Assembly (NCBI GenBank): GCA_019752635.1
Contig: JAIELX010000035.1
Location: 1-61,028 of the forward strand
Length of the DNA stretch: 61,028 nucleotides
From: Candidatus Obscuribacterales bacterium
Lineage (GTDB): Bacteria; Cyanobacteriota; Vampirovibrionia; Obscuribacterales; Obscuribacteraceae
Direction: 5' to 3'
The position numbers were made by a program, and so were the translations under genes. Positions 50,759-60,113 of the stretch are shown piece by piece. Under the pieces are notes generated by a model, which saw nothing but the letters and a program-made list of their open reading frames with translations, ran no database searches and was not told the DNA's origin. Positions within the stretch are counted from its first letter, which is position 1; each line of letters starts with the position of its first letter.

Positions 50759-51088
50759 ATGCAAGTTCTCATTGGTTCTACCTCGAAGAATGATCACATC
50801 ACCCAGGCGGTCGTCAAAGGCGATACTACGGGCTACTGGTTCGACATCTACCAGGTCTACGCCCCTGGCGGTCGACACCATCGGCGGTGCTCGCTGGAGA
50901 CCGGTAAGGTTACGCCGAGCCTCGCTACCGCACGCAGCCAAGCGCGAGCGGCGTTCGAGCGTCAGACAGGTGTTCGTCTCAAAACGCCGAATCGGTTCGT
51001 CGCCGCCTACCGCTACCTCGTCGGCAAAGCGCTGGCACCGTTCCGGGCCCTCGCGCATCGGATGGCCAAAGTGAAGTTCAGTCGCTAG
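50759..51088 (+). CDS. duplicated small basic protein, copy 2
   Basis: 109 residues. Starts MQVLIGSTSKNDHITQAVVK as in copy 1, with the same GGAAGG spacing; the frame upstream to 50717 lies in the duplicated leader and is not coding. Differences cluster at the C-terminus (AHRMAKVKFSR versus AHLVKFGS). Conserved core implies selection after duplication. Function unknown. Confidence 0.7.
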   Translation: MQVLIGSTSKNDHITQAVVKGDTTGYWFDIYQVYAPGGRHHRRCSLETGKVTPSLATARSQARAAFERQTGVRLKTPNRFVAAYRYLVGKALAPFRALAHRMAKVKFSR

Positions 51089-51260
51089 TCTCTGTCGGCA
51101 GGAGCCGGGTGCGCGAAGGAGCTCAAGGCTTCTCCCACCCGGTCCCGCGGACATCGACTGCACCTGAGGACTGCAAGATGGAAACCGGCTCCAACCGGTC
51201 ACCCCATCTTGCTTTTTGGGTTAACCCTACTAGACGCCTGCGTAGCCTAATGAACAAAAA

Positions 51261-51291
51261 GGGAACAGTCCGGGAAACCCGGACCATTCCC
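51261..51291 (-). terminator. rho-independent terminator for the minus-strand pair
   Basis: Stem GGGAA+GGTCCGGG against CCCGGAC+TTCCC with loop AAA; on the minus strand it is followed by TTTTT. It ends the 51581 and 51314 genes. Confidence 0.85.
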
Positions 51292-51313
51292 GCTTCAGCG
51301 CATCAAACAACCA

Positions 51314-51556
51314 TTACGTCATCTGATGATTGGACTTCGCCCAGAGCTGAATCCCATCGGGAACGGCGGTCACGTCATTGGCTTCGGCACTCATGATGTA
51401 GGTGCCACCATCCATCGGGATCGGTTCGTAAGCATCACTTACGGTCAGTCCCGGCACGGCGCGGGCAAGCTCCTTCGCCTTCTCCGGCGAATCGGCTTTC
51501 ACTTCCACATGCACGGGACCATTGAACACGGATCCGCTCGTCGTCGTCTTCTTCAT
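51314..51556 (-). CDS. small hypothetical protein
   Basis: 80 residues. A short ferredoxin-like run of alternating strand and helix (VHVEVKADSPEKAKELARAV, then GGTYIMSAEA) with no cysteines. It follows the CNNM gene by 24 bases on the same strand, with GGAGCGAAG upstream, and shares its terminator, so the two are likely co-transcribed. No family recognised. Confidence 0.65.
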   Translation of the reverse strand: MKKTTTSGSVFNGPVHVEVKADSPEKAKELARAVPGLTVSDAYEPIPMDGGTYIMSAEANDVTAVPDGIQLWAKSNHQMT

Positions 51557-51580
51557 CTTCGCTCCTCGGAGAATAGCCCC

Positions 51581-52678
51581 TTAGGCGGGTTTCGGCAAAT
51601 TGTCGTGTTCGTCGTAAATCTCGCCGACCAATTCTTCGAGCAAGTCTTCCATGGTGACGATTCCGACTGTTTTGGCACCATCCTTCACCACGGCGATCTG
51701 CACTTTGCGTTTGCGCATATCATCGAGCAAAGCCGAGGCTTTGTGCGTAATCTCGACAACAAACGCCGGACGGATGAACTTCGCCGACTTGAAGTCACGT
51801 TTCATCTTCACCGGATCATCGATCGTCGACTTCCACCAGTCGAACAGGTCGCGCGTGTAGAGCACGCCGACAATTTTATCGACACTGCCGCTGTAGACCG
51901 GAAGTCTGCTGTGCTTGGTTTTCGACACCACATCCAGCAGCGCCGGTAGTTTCAGCTCTGCGGACACAGCGTCCACCTTCTCCATCGGCATCAGCACGCC
52001 AGTCATATCGAGATCGCGCAGATCCAGCACACGAGTGAGCAGATCCGTCTCGCGCTCTCCAAGCTCGCCACCTTTCATGCTAGCGTCGATGAGGATTTGC
52101 AGTTCCGCAGCGGTGTGCGCCAAATGCGCTTCGTCGCCACTGGAAGGTTTGCGTAGCCCCATGAGGCGAAGGATACCACCCGCCAGCTTGTCCATCAGCC
52201 AGATGAACGGCCAGGCGACGAAGCAGTAGAATCTAAAGAACGGCGACAGCCGTCGCGCGACACTTTCGGGAATACTAAGCGAGATGAATTTCGGAACCTG
52301 CTCACCGATCACAACGTGCATCGATGAAAGCAGCAGGAACGAGATAACCACGCCAACGCCGGACGGAATAACAATTCCATCCAGCCCCGGAATCCAACTC
52401 AGCATCATCCCGACGACCTGATTGATTGAGTGGTCGGCCACCCAACCCAAACCGAGGCTGCAAAGCGTAATCCCGAGCTGAGTACCAGAAACACTGCGAC
52501 CGATGTCGCTCTGAAGTTTCTGGACGATGACGGCTAGGGTGTCACCGCTCTCCACCAGCTCTTGGATGCGGCTACGACGACTTGCGACAAGCGCAAACTC
52601 CGTAGCCACGAAAAAGGCGTTGAGAAGCAAAATCAGCACCATGGCGATGAGCCAAAGCACTATCGCACCAGCGGACAT
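51581..52678 (-). CDS. CNNM/CorC-type protein (DUF21 plus CBS pair)
   Basis: 365 residues. DUF21 membrane domain with about four segments (VLWLIAMVLILLLNAFFVATEFALV, shown here as AMVLILLLNAFFVATEFALV; then IGRSVSGTQLGITLCSLGLG), followed by a CBS pair (MTGVLMPMEKVDAVSAE; HSRLPVYSGSVDKIVGVLY; VGIVTMEDLLEELVGEI). The usual C-terminal CorC/HlyC domain (about 80 residues) is absent, as the protein ends just after VGEIYDE. The family is linked to magnesium or cobalt efflux. Confidence 0.88.
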   Translation of the reverse strand: MSAGAIVLWLIAMVLILLLNAFFVATEFALVASRRSRIQELVESGDTLAVIVQKLQSDIGRSVSGTQLGITLCSLGLGWVADHSINQVVGMMLSWIPGLDGIVIPSGVGVVISFLLLSSMHVVIGEQVPKFISLSIPESVARRLSPFFRFYCFVAWPFIWLMDKLAGGILRLMGLRKPSSGDEAHLAHTAAELQILIDASMKGGELGERETDLLTRVLDLRDLDMTGVLMPMEKVDAVSAELKLPALLDVVSKTKHSRLPVYSGSVDKIVGVLYTRDLFDWWKSTIDDPVKMKRDFKSAKFIRPAFVVEITHKASALLDDMRKRKVQIAVVKDGAKTVGIVTMEDLLEELVGEIYDEHDNLPKPA

Positions 52679-52938
52679 ATTGGTCCTTATCCTTCTCCAA
52701 TGCGTGATCCCCTCGCTCGCACACCAGCCGAGTCATTGAGGGTCACTAGTTAGTATTAGCGGTGGTCTAAGAAAGTTACTCGTAGGTCGCTAGTATTGTG
52801 AGAGAAGCAACCTACCCTATACTAATGGGGCATTGGGAAACGCCTGAAACGAAGAATTCTTTCGAACTTTTCAGCGCCGAAAGATTCAAAGCCAATAACC
52901 TTTCTCTTTAAAACTAGCGCAGCTCGTTCGGAGTCAAA

Positions 52939-53874
52939 ATGCTTATACATTCCGCCGCTTACAACACAAATTTGGCTGCCTTCGGGATCGACAAGCCATT
53001 TGCGCTCGACCGCGGAGCTCAGGTGCTAAAAGCGCTTCAAGAACGTGACGGTCACCGTCCCGCAGTGCTGTCGCCCGATCCGATCAGCGCGGCGCATGCG
53101 CTTATGGTCCATAGCAACGAATATTTAGACAGTCTAAAAAACGCCGATACCTGGATCAAAATTCTTGAACTCAAAGACGAAGAGTACCGTCCCGAGCTTG
53201 CAACACGCGAACTCCCCGAGCTGCTTGATGACATTTTGCTAAAGTGCGGCGGAACCTTGCTGGCGTGCGAACTGGCGTTGAAATTCGACATGGCGGCGAA
53301 TCTCGGTGGCGGCTATCACCACGCCTTTCCCGGAGAAGGACGCGGATATTGCGTTCTACATGACATTGCTATAGCCATCCGATCGATCAAACGCCGTCGA
53401 ATGATTTCATCAGCCATGATCGTAGACGTTGACTTCCATCAGGGCGACGGCAGTGCCGTTATTTTCAAGAACGATCCTTCCGTTTTTACCTTCTCAATTC
53501 ACTCGAAAGAAGGTTGGCCGGAGGAAAAGCAGCAAAGTGATCTGGACGTTGAAGTTAGCGAAGCAGAAAGCCACCTCTATCTGGAAAAACTTGCAGAAGG
53601 ATTGGAAGAAGCGCTCGATCAATTCGAGCCAGATTTTGTCCTCTACGTTGCCGGCAGCGATCCTTACGAAAAGGACGTGTTGCCGGGTACCCGCTTCATG
53701 AATCTCTCGCTGGATACTTTGCGAAAACGTGATCAACTGGTCATCGACTATTTCGCCGAAGAAGGAGTGCCACTAGCGATGGTGTTCGCCGGGGGATACG
53801 GTCCGGACGTCTGGGAAGTGCACTACAACGCTGTTCGCCACCTGCTGGATCGCAGCGGCGAACTGGTAACCTAA
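52939..53874 (+). CDS. histone deacetylase family protein (class IV-like)
   Basis: 311 residues. Zinc deacetylase motifs: GGGYHHAFPGEGRGYCVLHD with the His pair, IVDVDFHQGDG with D and H zinc ligands, and GGYGPDVWEV at the end. The DVDFHQGDG form and short length resemble HDAC11 and bacterial acetylpolyamine or acetoin-type relatives. It removes acetyl groups from lysines or small molecules; the substrate is unknown. GGAG is 9 bases before the ATG. Confidence 0.88.
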   Translation: MLIHSAAYNTNLAAFGIDKPFALDRGAQVLKALQERDGHRPAVLSPDPISAAHALMVHSNEYLDSLKNADTWIKILELKDEEYRPELATRELPELLDDILLKCGGTLLACELALKFDMAANLGGGYHHAFPGEGRGYCVLHDIAIAIRSIKRRRMISSAMIVDVDFHQGDGSAVIFKNDPSVFTFSIHSKEGWPEEKQQSDLDVEVSEAESHLYLEKLAEGLEEALDQFEPDFVLYVAGSDPYEKDVLPGTRFMNLSLDTLRKRDQLVIDYFAEEGVPLAMVFAGGYGPDVWEVHYNAVRHLLDRSGELVT

Positions 53875-54053
53875 CATTGGCGCACCGCCAGCTCAGTCCG
53901 CTAAACATTCCCCTGCGAGAACTATCATTTTTTCCGATTGCCGCCGCTGGTCCACTAAGGTGAGTTGCAACCGTTGCAGTACAATTTTGCCTGTAATGGG
54001 GTCATAATTAGCTCTTCGTCAGGTGCACCATACTTTAGCTGAGGGAATGGCAA

Positions 54054-54863
54054 ATGGCGCGCAACTTTTGTTTGTCGGCTCTAGACTGCTCAGAAGTTAC
54101 AAGGCACGATCTGCTAAGTTTGCTGGACAGAGACGACCGCCCCTGTTTTATGGAGTCGGACGATGCTCAATTTCTTAGAGATTCTGACGTAATTTACTTT
54201 TGCCAGTCATATGAAGCAAAAGAACAAGCTGTTCTGGCCCTGGCAAATAGCGACAATAAAAAATTAGAAGCACTCGCTGAGGTTGGAGCAGTTCATGCCA
54301 TCGCTGTGAGTTTTAACGATGCAGATAAAGATTATGATCACGAAGCCGATTACGAAGGCGAAGATGATCCAGTCGAGCTTCGGGCACTTGAAATTCTAAA
54401 GGAATCGAAGCTGCAATATGAAGCATCCGGACGGCTCACAAGCTTAGATGAAAGGGGCCTGGATACTTTACTGATACTGCAGTTCGAAGTAATCCAAGTG
54501 TTAGCGTTCCTCCGTGGAGGATTGGTAATGGACACCGGGGCCGCGAACCAGCAGATTGTCGAAAAAGGGACTTGGGTTTCTAAAGGGATTGTTGTTACAG
54601 CCCTTTCCTCCAGCAACACCATCGCCAGCAAAGCAGGTATAAAAACTGGTGACGTGATTGTTTGTATTGATGACCAGCACTTCTTCAGTTCCGATCTGGC
54701 AGTCGCATACTTGCGTTCTCATCCCGGAATCGCAGTAATGCTAGAGCTACGAAGGCAAGACCAACGAGTCCTTGTTTCACTGACGCCCAACACTGCTGGA
54801 AAAGTAGGAATGACGCTTGCGAAAAGGTGGAGCGTATCCAAGATCCGCAACTGTGCTAATTAG
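54054..54863 (+). CDS. hypothetical protein with C-terminal PDZ domain
   Basis: 269 residues. N-terminal half: acidic, with Phe/Tyr-rich motif ESDDAQFLRDSDVIYFCQSY, no known domain. Residues about 180-255 form a PDZ fold (GIVVTALSSSNTIASKAGIK, TGDVIVCIDDQHFFSSDLA), with the typical GIKTGDVI carboxylate loop partner. No signal peptide or protease domain, so it is likely a cytosolic adaptor. GAGGGA precedes the ATG. Confidence 0.75.
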   Translation: MARNFCLSALDCSEVTRHDLLSLLDRDDRPCFMESDDAQFLRDSDVIYFCQSYEAKEQAVLALANSDNKKLEALAEVGAVHAIAVSFNDADKDYDHEADYEGEDDPVELRALEILKESKLQYEASGRLTSLDERGLDTLLILQFEVIQVLAFLRGGLVMDTGAANQQIVEKGTWVSKGIVVTALSSSNTIASKAGIKTGDVIVCIDDQHFFSSDLAVAYLRSHPGIAVMLELRRQDQRVLVSLTPNTAGKVGMTLAKRWSVSKIRNCAN

Positions 54864-54869
54864 GTAAGA

Positions 54870-54891
54870 CACACATTGGGCTGAATGTGTG
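54870..54891. terminator. terminator-like hairpin
   Basis: Stem CACACATT/AATGTGTG with loop GGGCTG, just past the PDZ gene. The 280 bases that follow up to 55170 contain no gene. Confidence 0.7.
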
Positions 54892-55170
54892 CGACTTTGC
54901 GCGGCGGTTGCGTGTGCGCCGGGTACATGCGCCGATTTACCGTAATACGGCTGGTTGTAATTAAAACAGTGGTAGCCATCCGTAATCTGGGGGGATCGGT
55001 AACTTCGGGTTAGTTCTTCGCTCTTAGTGGCACATAAAGCCTGGTTGCAAAGAAACCGTGGCGCCGCTGGCTGTCGGATATTCAATTAATTTCGCAGCAT
55101 GGCTAGCGCTCGATCAATAGCGAGCATATAATCGCCACACCCTCAATTACATATCCAAAAGGATCACACA

Positions 55171-56049
55171 GTGAACCCGAGTACCAGACGTCGGACGGTA
55201 GCGGATCTCGCCGGTCTTCCAATCGAGAGAACGCTCCATCGCGCCACCCCGTTTCTCAAATGGGCTGGCGGAAAATCGCAATTGCTCGCCGCTTACGAGC
55301 AAAATTTTCCATATGAATTTCGATCATACTTCGAGCCATTCACCGGCGGCGGTGCTGTTTTCTTCTATCTGAAAAACAGCCGGCCTGCTTTCGACGCTAC
55401 TCTTAGCGATCTTAACGGTGAGTTGGTCAATTGCTACACCATGATTCGCGATGAAGTCGAGGTACTGATCAAAGAGCTTAAAAAGCACAAAAATGAGCAA
55501 GAATATTTCTATGCCGTGCGCGCCCTTGATCCCGCCAAACTAACGGAAGCGCAGCGCGCTGCCCGATTGATTTACATGAACAAAACTTGCTTCAACGGAC
55601 TCTATCGCGTGAATAGCAAGGGACAGTTCAACGTTCCATTTGGATCATACAAAAATCCGCGATTCTGCGACGACACTAATCTTCGCGCCTGTAGCGCCGC
55701 CCTCGATGGTGTAGAGATATTGCACCAACCATTCCATCACGTTCTCAAGACTGCCAAGAAGGGCGATTTTGTCTACTTCGATCCGCCCTATCATCCGCTT
55801 AGCAGCACCGCCAACTTTACGTCCTACACGAAGAACTCCTTCTCAGCAGAGGATCAGGAAACTCTGGCAGAAGTAGCGACCAGACTGCATAAGCGTGGCT
55901 GCATGTTTATGCTGAGCAACTCGGATACACCCTTCATTCGCGACCTGTACAAACAATTCGAAATCAAAACTATTTATGCGATGCGTGCAATCAACTGCAA
56001 AGCCGACGGACGCGGTCCTGTAGCAGAAGTACTGGTCACGAACTACTAA
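55171..56049 (+). CDS. dam: Dam-type DNA adenine methyltransferase (D12 class)
   Basis: 292 residues from a GTG with AAAGGA upstream. Motifs: FLKWAGGKSQLL (SAM site), YFEPFTGGGAVFFYL, NKTCFNGLYRVN and catalytic DPPYHP. This is the full set for the group that methylates N6 of adenine, usually in GATC. No restriction endonuclease lies nearby, so it is solitary. Such orphan methylases act in repair, replication timing or gene control, or in phage defence evasion. Confidence 0.92.
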   Translation: MNPSTRRRTVADLAGLPIERTLHRATPFLKWAGGKSQLLAAYEQNFPYEFRSYFEPFTGGGAVFFYLKNSRPAFDATLSDLNGELVNCYTMIRDEVEVLIKELKKHKNEQEYFYAVRALDPAKLTEAQRAARLIYMNKTCFNGLYRVNSKGQFNVPFGSYKNPRFCDDTNLRACSAALDGVEILHQPFHHVLKTAKKGDFVYFDPPYHPLSSTANFTSYTKNSFSAEDQETLAEVATRLHKRGCMFMLSNSDTPFIRDLYKQFEIKTIYAMRAINCKADGRGPVAEVLVTNY

Positions 56050-56257
56050 TCGCGCGCCCTTAGTTCATGTAACAACTTAGACGGATGTCATGCGATTGTC
56101 GTCATATCCTTCTACAATTTGTGCTGTGTGTTCGGCGTAAACTTAGTCCGTCTTTCGGCGATTCTTACGACAGCTACTGCTGTCGCTCCTCGACAATCCC
56201 TTACGGGCTGCATTTCCCGCATACATCTCCAGCAGGCGGATCATCCGGGCGGGTTAG

Positions 56258-57412
56258 ATGACAATGTGGACGGGACAGACAAACCCTGCAAACGCGACCT
56301 TCGTGCCGCAAACTTCCTCTCTTGCCTTGCCGCCGAATCTCGCGCTTAGCCACACGGACTGGCAAGCAATCTGCGAACCGCTCGCAGCCTTTCCGAGCTT
56401 CGATAACCATAATGTAGCGGTTAGCCGCAAAAGTCTCTTGCAGGCAATTTTCCAAAGAACTCGCGACGTGCCTGCCGAGCTGATCACGGAAATGCTCTTG
56501 AATTTCGAACGACGCTGCGCTTCCAGACTTCACTCTGTTCAGCCCACAGAAATAGTTTCCTCCTACTCGTTAATCGCTCAGCTCATTAACGACGAACCTC
56601 TAACAACATCCTTGAGTTGGAAGCTGCGTTGGCTAGCTGCACTTCACTTCTTATCCCACCTGGCCAATCCGGCAACAATCACAACCGGCGCTCGCATCGC
56701 CGCAACCGCTACTTGTGTGGTGCATCGAGCAGTGGCACTTCACCCCGCTCGCCTGGCCAACATTTTGCATACGATCGCCATGACTGGAAGTGTAGTATTG
56801 CCGGGCCGTCACGTCTCCCCCGACGCCAACTCTCTCAATCCCGGCAAGGAAGAACTGCTCTACCGCCCGGGAAGCCAGCTCCGCAGTTATGCCACAAAAC
56901 TATTGCACCTGGCAATCATAAACGGCTGCCTCCCGGAGTCCCTCACCTATTGCGAATCGAATGGCCGACCGGGGAAACACTATAAGGGACAGCGCATCAC
57001 GGACATCTTCGGAAACGATGTGTCGCTAGCACCAGAGCTACCACTAACGGCGCTGAGCAAGTTTAACGCTCTCAACTTCGGTGATGCAGGCACAGTTCTG
57101 GCGCACGCCGACACAGTCTCATCCTCATCGGACAGCAAGGAACTTGTTGTGTTCGACACATACAACAGTTTTTCCGACGCGCTGGAAGAATGCGCGAAAA
57201 GGCGCAGCCTGCCCGTAACCATCGCAGTTGATGAACGCAGACTGATGGCGGATTCTTATCGCGACGGCATCAATCATTGCATCAACATTGTGCAATTTGC
57301 GGACTTCAGCACACCGCACATTTTCAATCCTCGCCTCTTGCACGGCATGCAACGCTCAACGAGACTACCGCTGCAAAAGCTGTACAACGCTACATTCGCG
57401 GCAAAGGAGTAG
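56258..57412 (+). CDS. hypothetical protein in an operon with 57416
   Basis: 384 residues, mostly helical (SLSWKLRWLAALHFLSHLAN; IAATATCVVHRAVALHPARL), no membrane segment or signal peptide. A YxxDI-type part near KHYKGQRITDIFGNDVS and an alpha/beta stretch ELVVFDTYNSFSDALEECAK follow. No family recognised. It ends 4 bases before the ATG of 57416 and the pair is translationally coupled through AAGGAG at its end. Confidence 0.65.
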   Translation: MTMWTGQTNPANATFVPQTSSLALPPNLALSHTDWQAICEPLAAFPSFDNHNVAVSRKSLLQAIFQRTRDVPAELITEMLLNFERRCASRLHSVQPTEIVSSYSLIAQLINDEPLTTSLSWKLRWLAALHFLSHLANPATITTGARIAATATCVVHRAVALHPARLANILHTIAMTGSVVLPGRHVSPDANSLNPGKEELLYRPGSQLRSYATKLLHLAIINGCLPESLTYCESNGRPGKHYKGQRITDIFGNDVSLAPELPLTALSKFNALNFGDAGTVLAHADTVSSSSDSKELVVFDTYNSFSDALEECAKRRSLPVTIAVDERRLMADSYRDGINHCINIVQFADFSTPHIFNPRLLHGMQRSTRLPLQKLYNATFAAKE

Positions 57413-57415
57413 CGC

Positions 57416-58057
57416 ATGCAAGTATGCAAAATCGGACCGTTGAAGAGTTTCACCATGCCTCCATCCTGGAAGCGATGCACCTATCGCATAGCCGGGAGCG
57501 GTCGCCCCGAGCTCCCAGTCATTTCATTCCAGCCGGATAATTATCCCGACACTGAACTGGGCGTTTTCTTTCGAGGTCGCCTTGAATCATCCGAAGTCGG
57601 CACCAAGTTTGCAGCATTGCTTACAGACCACCGGAACTCCACCAGAGCAATCACACCACTGACACCAAAACAAATCGTCGAACTTACCGAAGTTCTCGAC
57701 CTGGCCGGCTTCAATCAGTTCGCATTCCCGCCTGCGGAGTACGGCTGCGTACCGGACTTCAACCTTCGCTCCGCCGAGGTAAAAACACTAGGCGGCAAGC
57801 CCGTCATTGTTGTAGACGGGGAATTTGTAGCGCAAGGCACCGCAGATACCTGGTACAGCGGCATCTACATTGACGCCGACGGCTCGGGTCGCAAGATATA
57901 CGAGTTATTCTTGCGTTCGGCGAATCGCGAGTCATTTTTCACGTTTTTGAAGCACTTCAACGAAGCAGTATCGTCCATTCGCTGGGAAGAAACGGCTAAA
58001 GATACGTCGGAACTCAATTTGCGAATCAACCAAGCATTGTCAAGCTGGGACACCTAG
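57416..58057 (+). CDS. hypothetical protein, second gene of the pair
   Basis: 213 residues, soluble, alpha/beta. Features: FFRGRLESSEVGTKFAALLT, KPVIVVDGEFVAQGTADTWY, and a helical end. No domain recognised. It is coupled to 56258 with AAGGAG before its ATG, so the two probably act together. The small Dam gene upstream is separated by 200 bases. Confidence 0.65.
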   Translation: MQVCKIGPLKSFTMPPSWKRCTYRIAGSGRPELPVISFQPDNYPDTELGVFFRGRLESSEVGTKFAALLTDHRNSTRAITPLTPKQIVELTEVLDLAGFNQFAFPPAEYGCVPDFNLRSAEVKTLGGKPVIVVDGEFVAQGTADTWYSGIYIDADGSGRKIYELFLRSANRESFFTFLKHFNEAVSSIRWEETAKDTSELNLRINQALSSWDT

Positions 58058-58261
58058 CGCATTTAATTTTTCATCCATTTCAATATTCTCCAGTAGCAAT
58101 CGGGGGCACAGGCACAGACGCGCTTGATCGCATCGCCCCGGGAGGGTTAACGTCGTCGCACACCCCATCACCTCCACGCACTGTTATCGCGCAACCACTG
58201 CACAAGCAACCACTCTAACGATAAACTCCGGCGCATCGCGCTGTAGTGTCTAAGACTCGCC

Positions 58262-58279
58262 AAGAGATTTGTATCTCTT
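58262..58279. terminator. hairpin before the 58327 gene
   Basis: Stem AAGAGAT/ATCTCTT with loop TTGT, 48 bases before the next ATG. Weak T-run afterwards. It may close the 57416 transcript. Confidence 0.55.
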
Positions 58280-58326
58280 CGGTTGCGCGTTTTTGCAGTA
58301 AAGGCGAACAGTCGAAAGGACCTGAC

Positions 58327-58536
58327 ATGAAACCAGTTTTCGTATTGGTATCTTACCAGCGGCCGTCTGACGGAGCCAATAGCGGCACTATCGGCTCCCG
58401 GGAGATTGACGGCGATAGCCTCAAATGCGACTTCTCCCCGACACGCGACAAGGAGTTGTTCGCGTTCCTGGACACTGCTGAAGTCGGACAATACTTCTCC
58501 CGCAACGGGGGCCTGTTCATCTTCCGCAGTCGCTAG
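58327..58536 (+). CDS. small hypothetical protein
   Basis: 69 residues. GAAAGG lies 7 bases before the ATG at 58327; the longer frame includes the hairpin and is not used. Compact beta-like core (FVLVSYQRPSDGANSGTI; LFIFRSR). No cysteines or membrane segment. Function unknown. Confidence 0.65.
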   Translation: MKPVFVLVSYQRPSDGANSGTIGSREIDGDSLKCDFSPTRDKELFAFLDTAEVGQYFSRNGGLFIFRSR

Positions 58537-58649
58537 CGCAACGTTGTTCCTTCGACCTCACGGCAGCCACCACACTCGCATGCCGCTGTCCTGTATCGAC
58601 TACTCGACCCGCAAATCAGGGTCGTCTCTTAGCTTGAACGGAGCCTGTT

Positions 58650-58970
58650 ATGAACCTGACAAAGAGCACTTATCTGTTGGTCATCGACTACCTCATGATG
58701 GCCAGCCTCACCCTGGCAGCGTTCTGCATGCCTGAACTGAGTGGCGGTCCTTTCGCCGGCGGGTTCGCGTACATGGTGCTGCGATACGCCTATGCTTTCG
58801 CCACGGGCAACCACATCCACGCGAACAATGCCTACCGCATCCTGGACGTGCTGTTCATCGCCTCGCTTGTGGTAGCCGGGTTTACCATTCCCGCATGGGG
58901 TGGCGGTCCATTCGCTGCGGCGTTCGCCGCCGTGGTCCTGCGCTTCATCTACGAAGCGTGCATGGAATAA
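58650..58970 (+). CDS. small membrane protein with internal duplication
   Basis: 106 residues. Two halves repeat: SLTLAAFCMPELSGGPFAGGFAYMVLRYAYA and SLVVAGFTIPAWGGGPFAAAFAAVVLRFIYE (first parts LTLAAFCMPELSGGPFAGGF and LVVAGFTIPAWGGGPFAAAF). Each has a helix, a GGPFA turn and a second helix ending VLR. It looks like a fused dimer of a two-helix membrane module. CGGAG precedes the ATG. Confidence 0.7.
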   Translation: MNLTKSTYLLVIDYLMMASLTLAAFCMPELSGGPFAGGFAYMVLRYAYAFATGNHIHANNAYRILDVLFIASLVVAGFTIPAWGGGPFAAAFAAVVLRFIYEACME

Positions 58971-59062
58971 CGCACCCGAACGACGGGCGTCACCACCGTG
59001 TCTTTATGCCGACCTGATTGCTGAAAACCAATTTTCCGGATTGATCCGGGAGAGGAAGCAAT

Positions 59063-59608
59063 ATGGGCCTTGTGAAAAACCCGCTCGTGCTGCGCTTCAT
59101 CAACGAACGAGCGGTGATAGAGCAGTTGAAGGAAGTGTCTGCCAGACGGCTTCAGGCACTGGTCGACCATCGGATGTTTGTCCAGCCGAAAGCAGAAGTT
59201 CTGCAAGAACTGTCGCTGCTCGACAAGCCATACAACCTGGTCACCGGTCGTCAATCGACCGATCCGACGGTCATCGCCAATGAGCTGTTCGAACCGGAAG
59301 CGCTGGAACTGATCACCGACAAATGCCTGAACAGCTACTGGCTGTGGTATCTGCTCGACAAACTCCAGCCCGCGGCCTTCGCCTTGAGCGAAGCAGCACT
59401 TGCTCGCGCCCACGCACGCGCGAAGGACTCACTCTACGACAACAGGCACGGGTTCGCCTTTGTCTGCTCCAATTCGCTGGAACACCAGCTGAAACAGTTT
59501 CCGCCGGGCTTCGTTCTGGAGCTTTGGCACAAAGGTCGAATCCTGGCTCACCGAACGGACTCCGGCGAGTACCCGGTGCGCCTCAACCCCCTACTGATCG
59601 AGGACTGA
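59063..59608 (+). CDS. hypothetical soluble protein
   Basis: 181 residues, helical first part (FINERAVIEQLKEVSARRLQ), then a mixed region (LYDNRHGFAFVCSNSLEHQL). GAGAGGAAG precedes the ATG. It ends one base before the GTG of the next gene, so the two are coupled. No family recognised. Confidence 0.65.
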   Translation: MGLVKNPLVLRFINERAVIEQLKEVSARRLQALVDHRMFVQPKAEVLQELSLLDKPYNLVTGRQSTDPTVIANELFEPEALELITDKCLNSYWLWYLLDKLQPAAFALSEAALARAHARAKDSLYDNRHGFAFVCSNSLEHQLKQFPPGFVLELWHKGRILAHRTDSGEYPVRLNPLLIED

Positions 59609-59609
59609 A

Positions 59610-59990
59610 GTGACCGAACCTTCCAACCGCATGCATAACTTCCTCTCTCATCCCGCCGTTCAGGCCGTGAGCGGAGCCACGCTTGGCGCGCTCGTCGGGT
59701 TCTGCCTCGGCACCATGTTTTGCGGCGTCTTCCTCGGACCCGGCATGGCAACGACCATTTCAGGTGTGCTCGGTGCCTTCGCGCTGTCCGCTCTCTGCGC
59801 TCGGTCCGCACTCAATGACAAGCGCCAGCGCCTTGGTGCCGATGCTCTGTCATGGGTGTCCAGCTTCGCCGGTTTCACGGTGATGATGGGCGCATCGTTG
59901 TCCCTCTTCAGTCTGGCCGGTCCGGCGCTCCTGGTGTGTGCCATCGGCTCCGGTTTACTAGTAGCCAGCTTGCTGGCTGTCGTGCGCTGA
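59610..59990 (+). CDS. small membrane protein
   Basis: 126 residues, GTG start one base after the preceding stop. Four hydrophobic segments rich in Gly and Ala (ATLGALVGFCLGTMFCGVFL; TISGVLGAFALSALC; FAGFTVMMGASLSLF; LVCAIGSGLLVASLLAV). No family recognised. Confidence 0.65.
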   Translation: MTEPSNRMHNFLSHPAVQAVSGATLGALVGFCLGTMFCGVFLGPGMATTISGVLGAFALSALCARSALNDKRQRLGADALSWVSSFAGFTVMMGASLSLFSLAGPALLVCAIGSGLLVASLLAVVR

Positions 59991-60113
59991 CGCGCCAAAC
60001 TCGCCACCATTTTCGGTGCCGAGTAATCCAGTACGAGACAACGTCGCTATGGTGCGACGTTGTCTCGTGACTCTGAAATCGGGCCACAGTCCCGTAGTAA
60101 GGAGCTCAATAAC

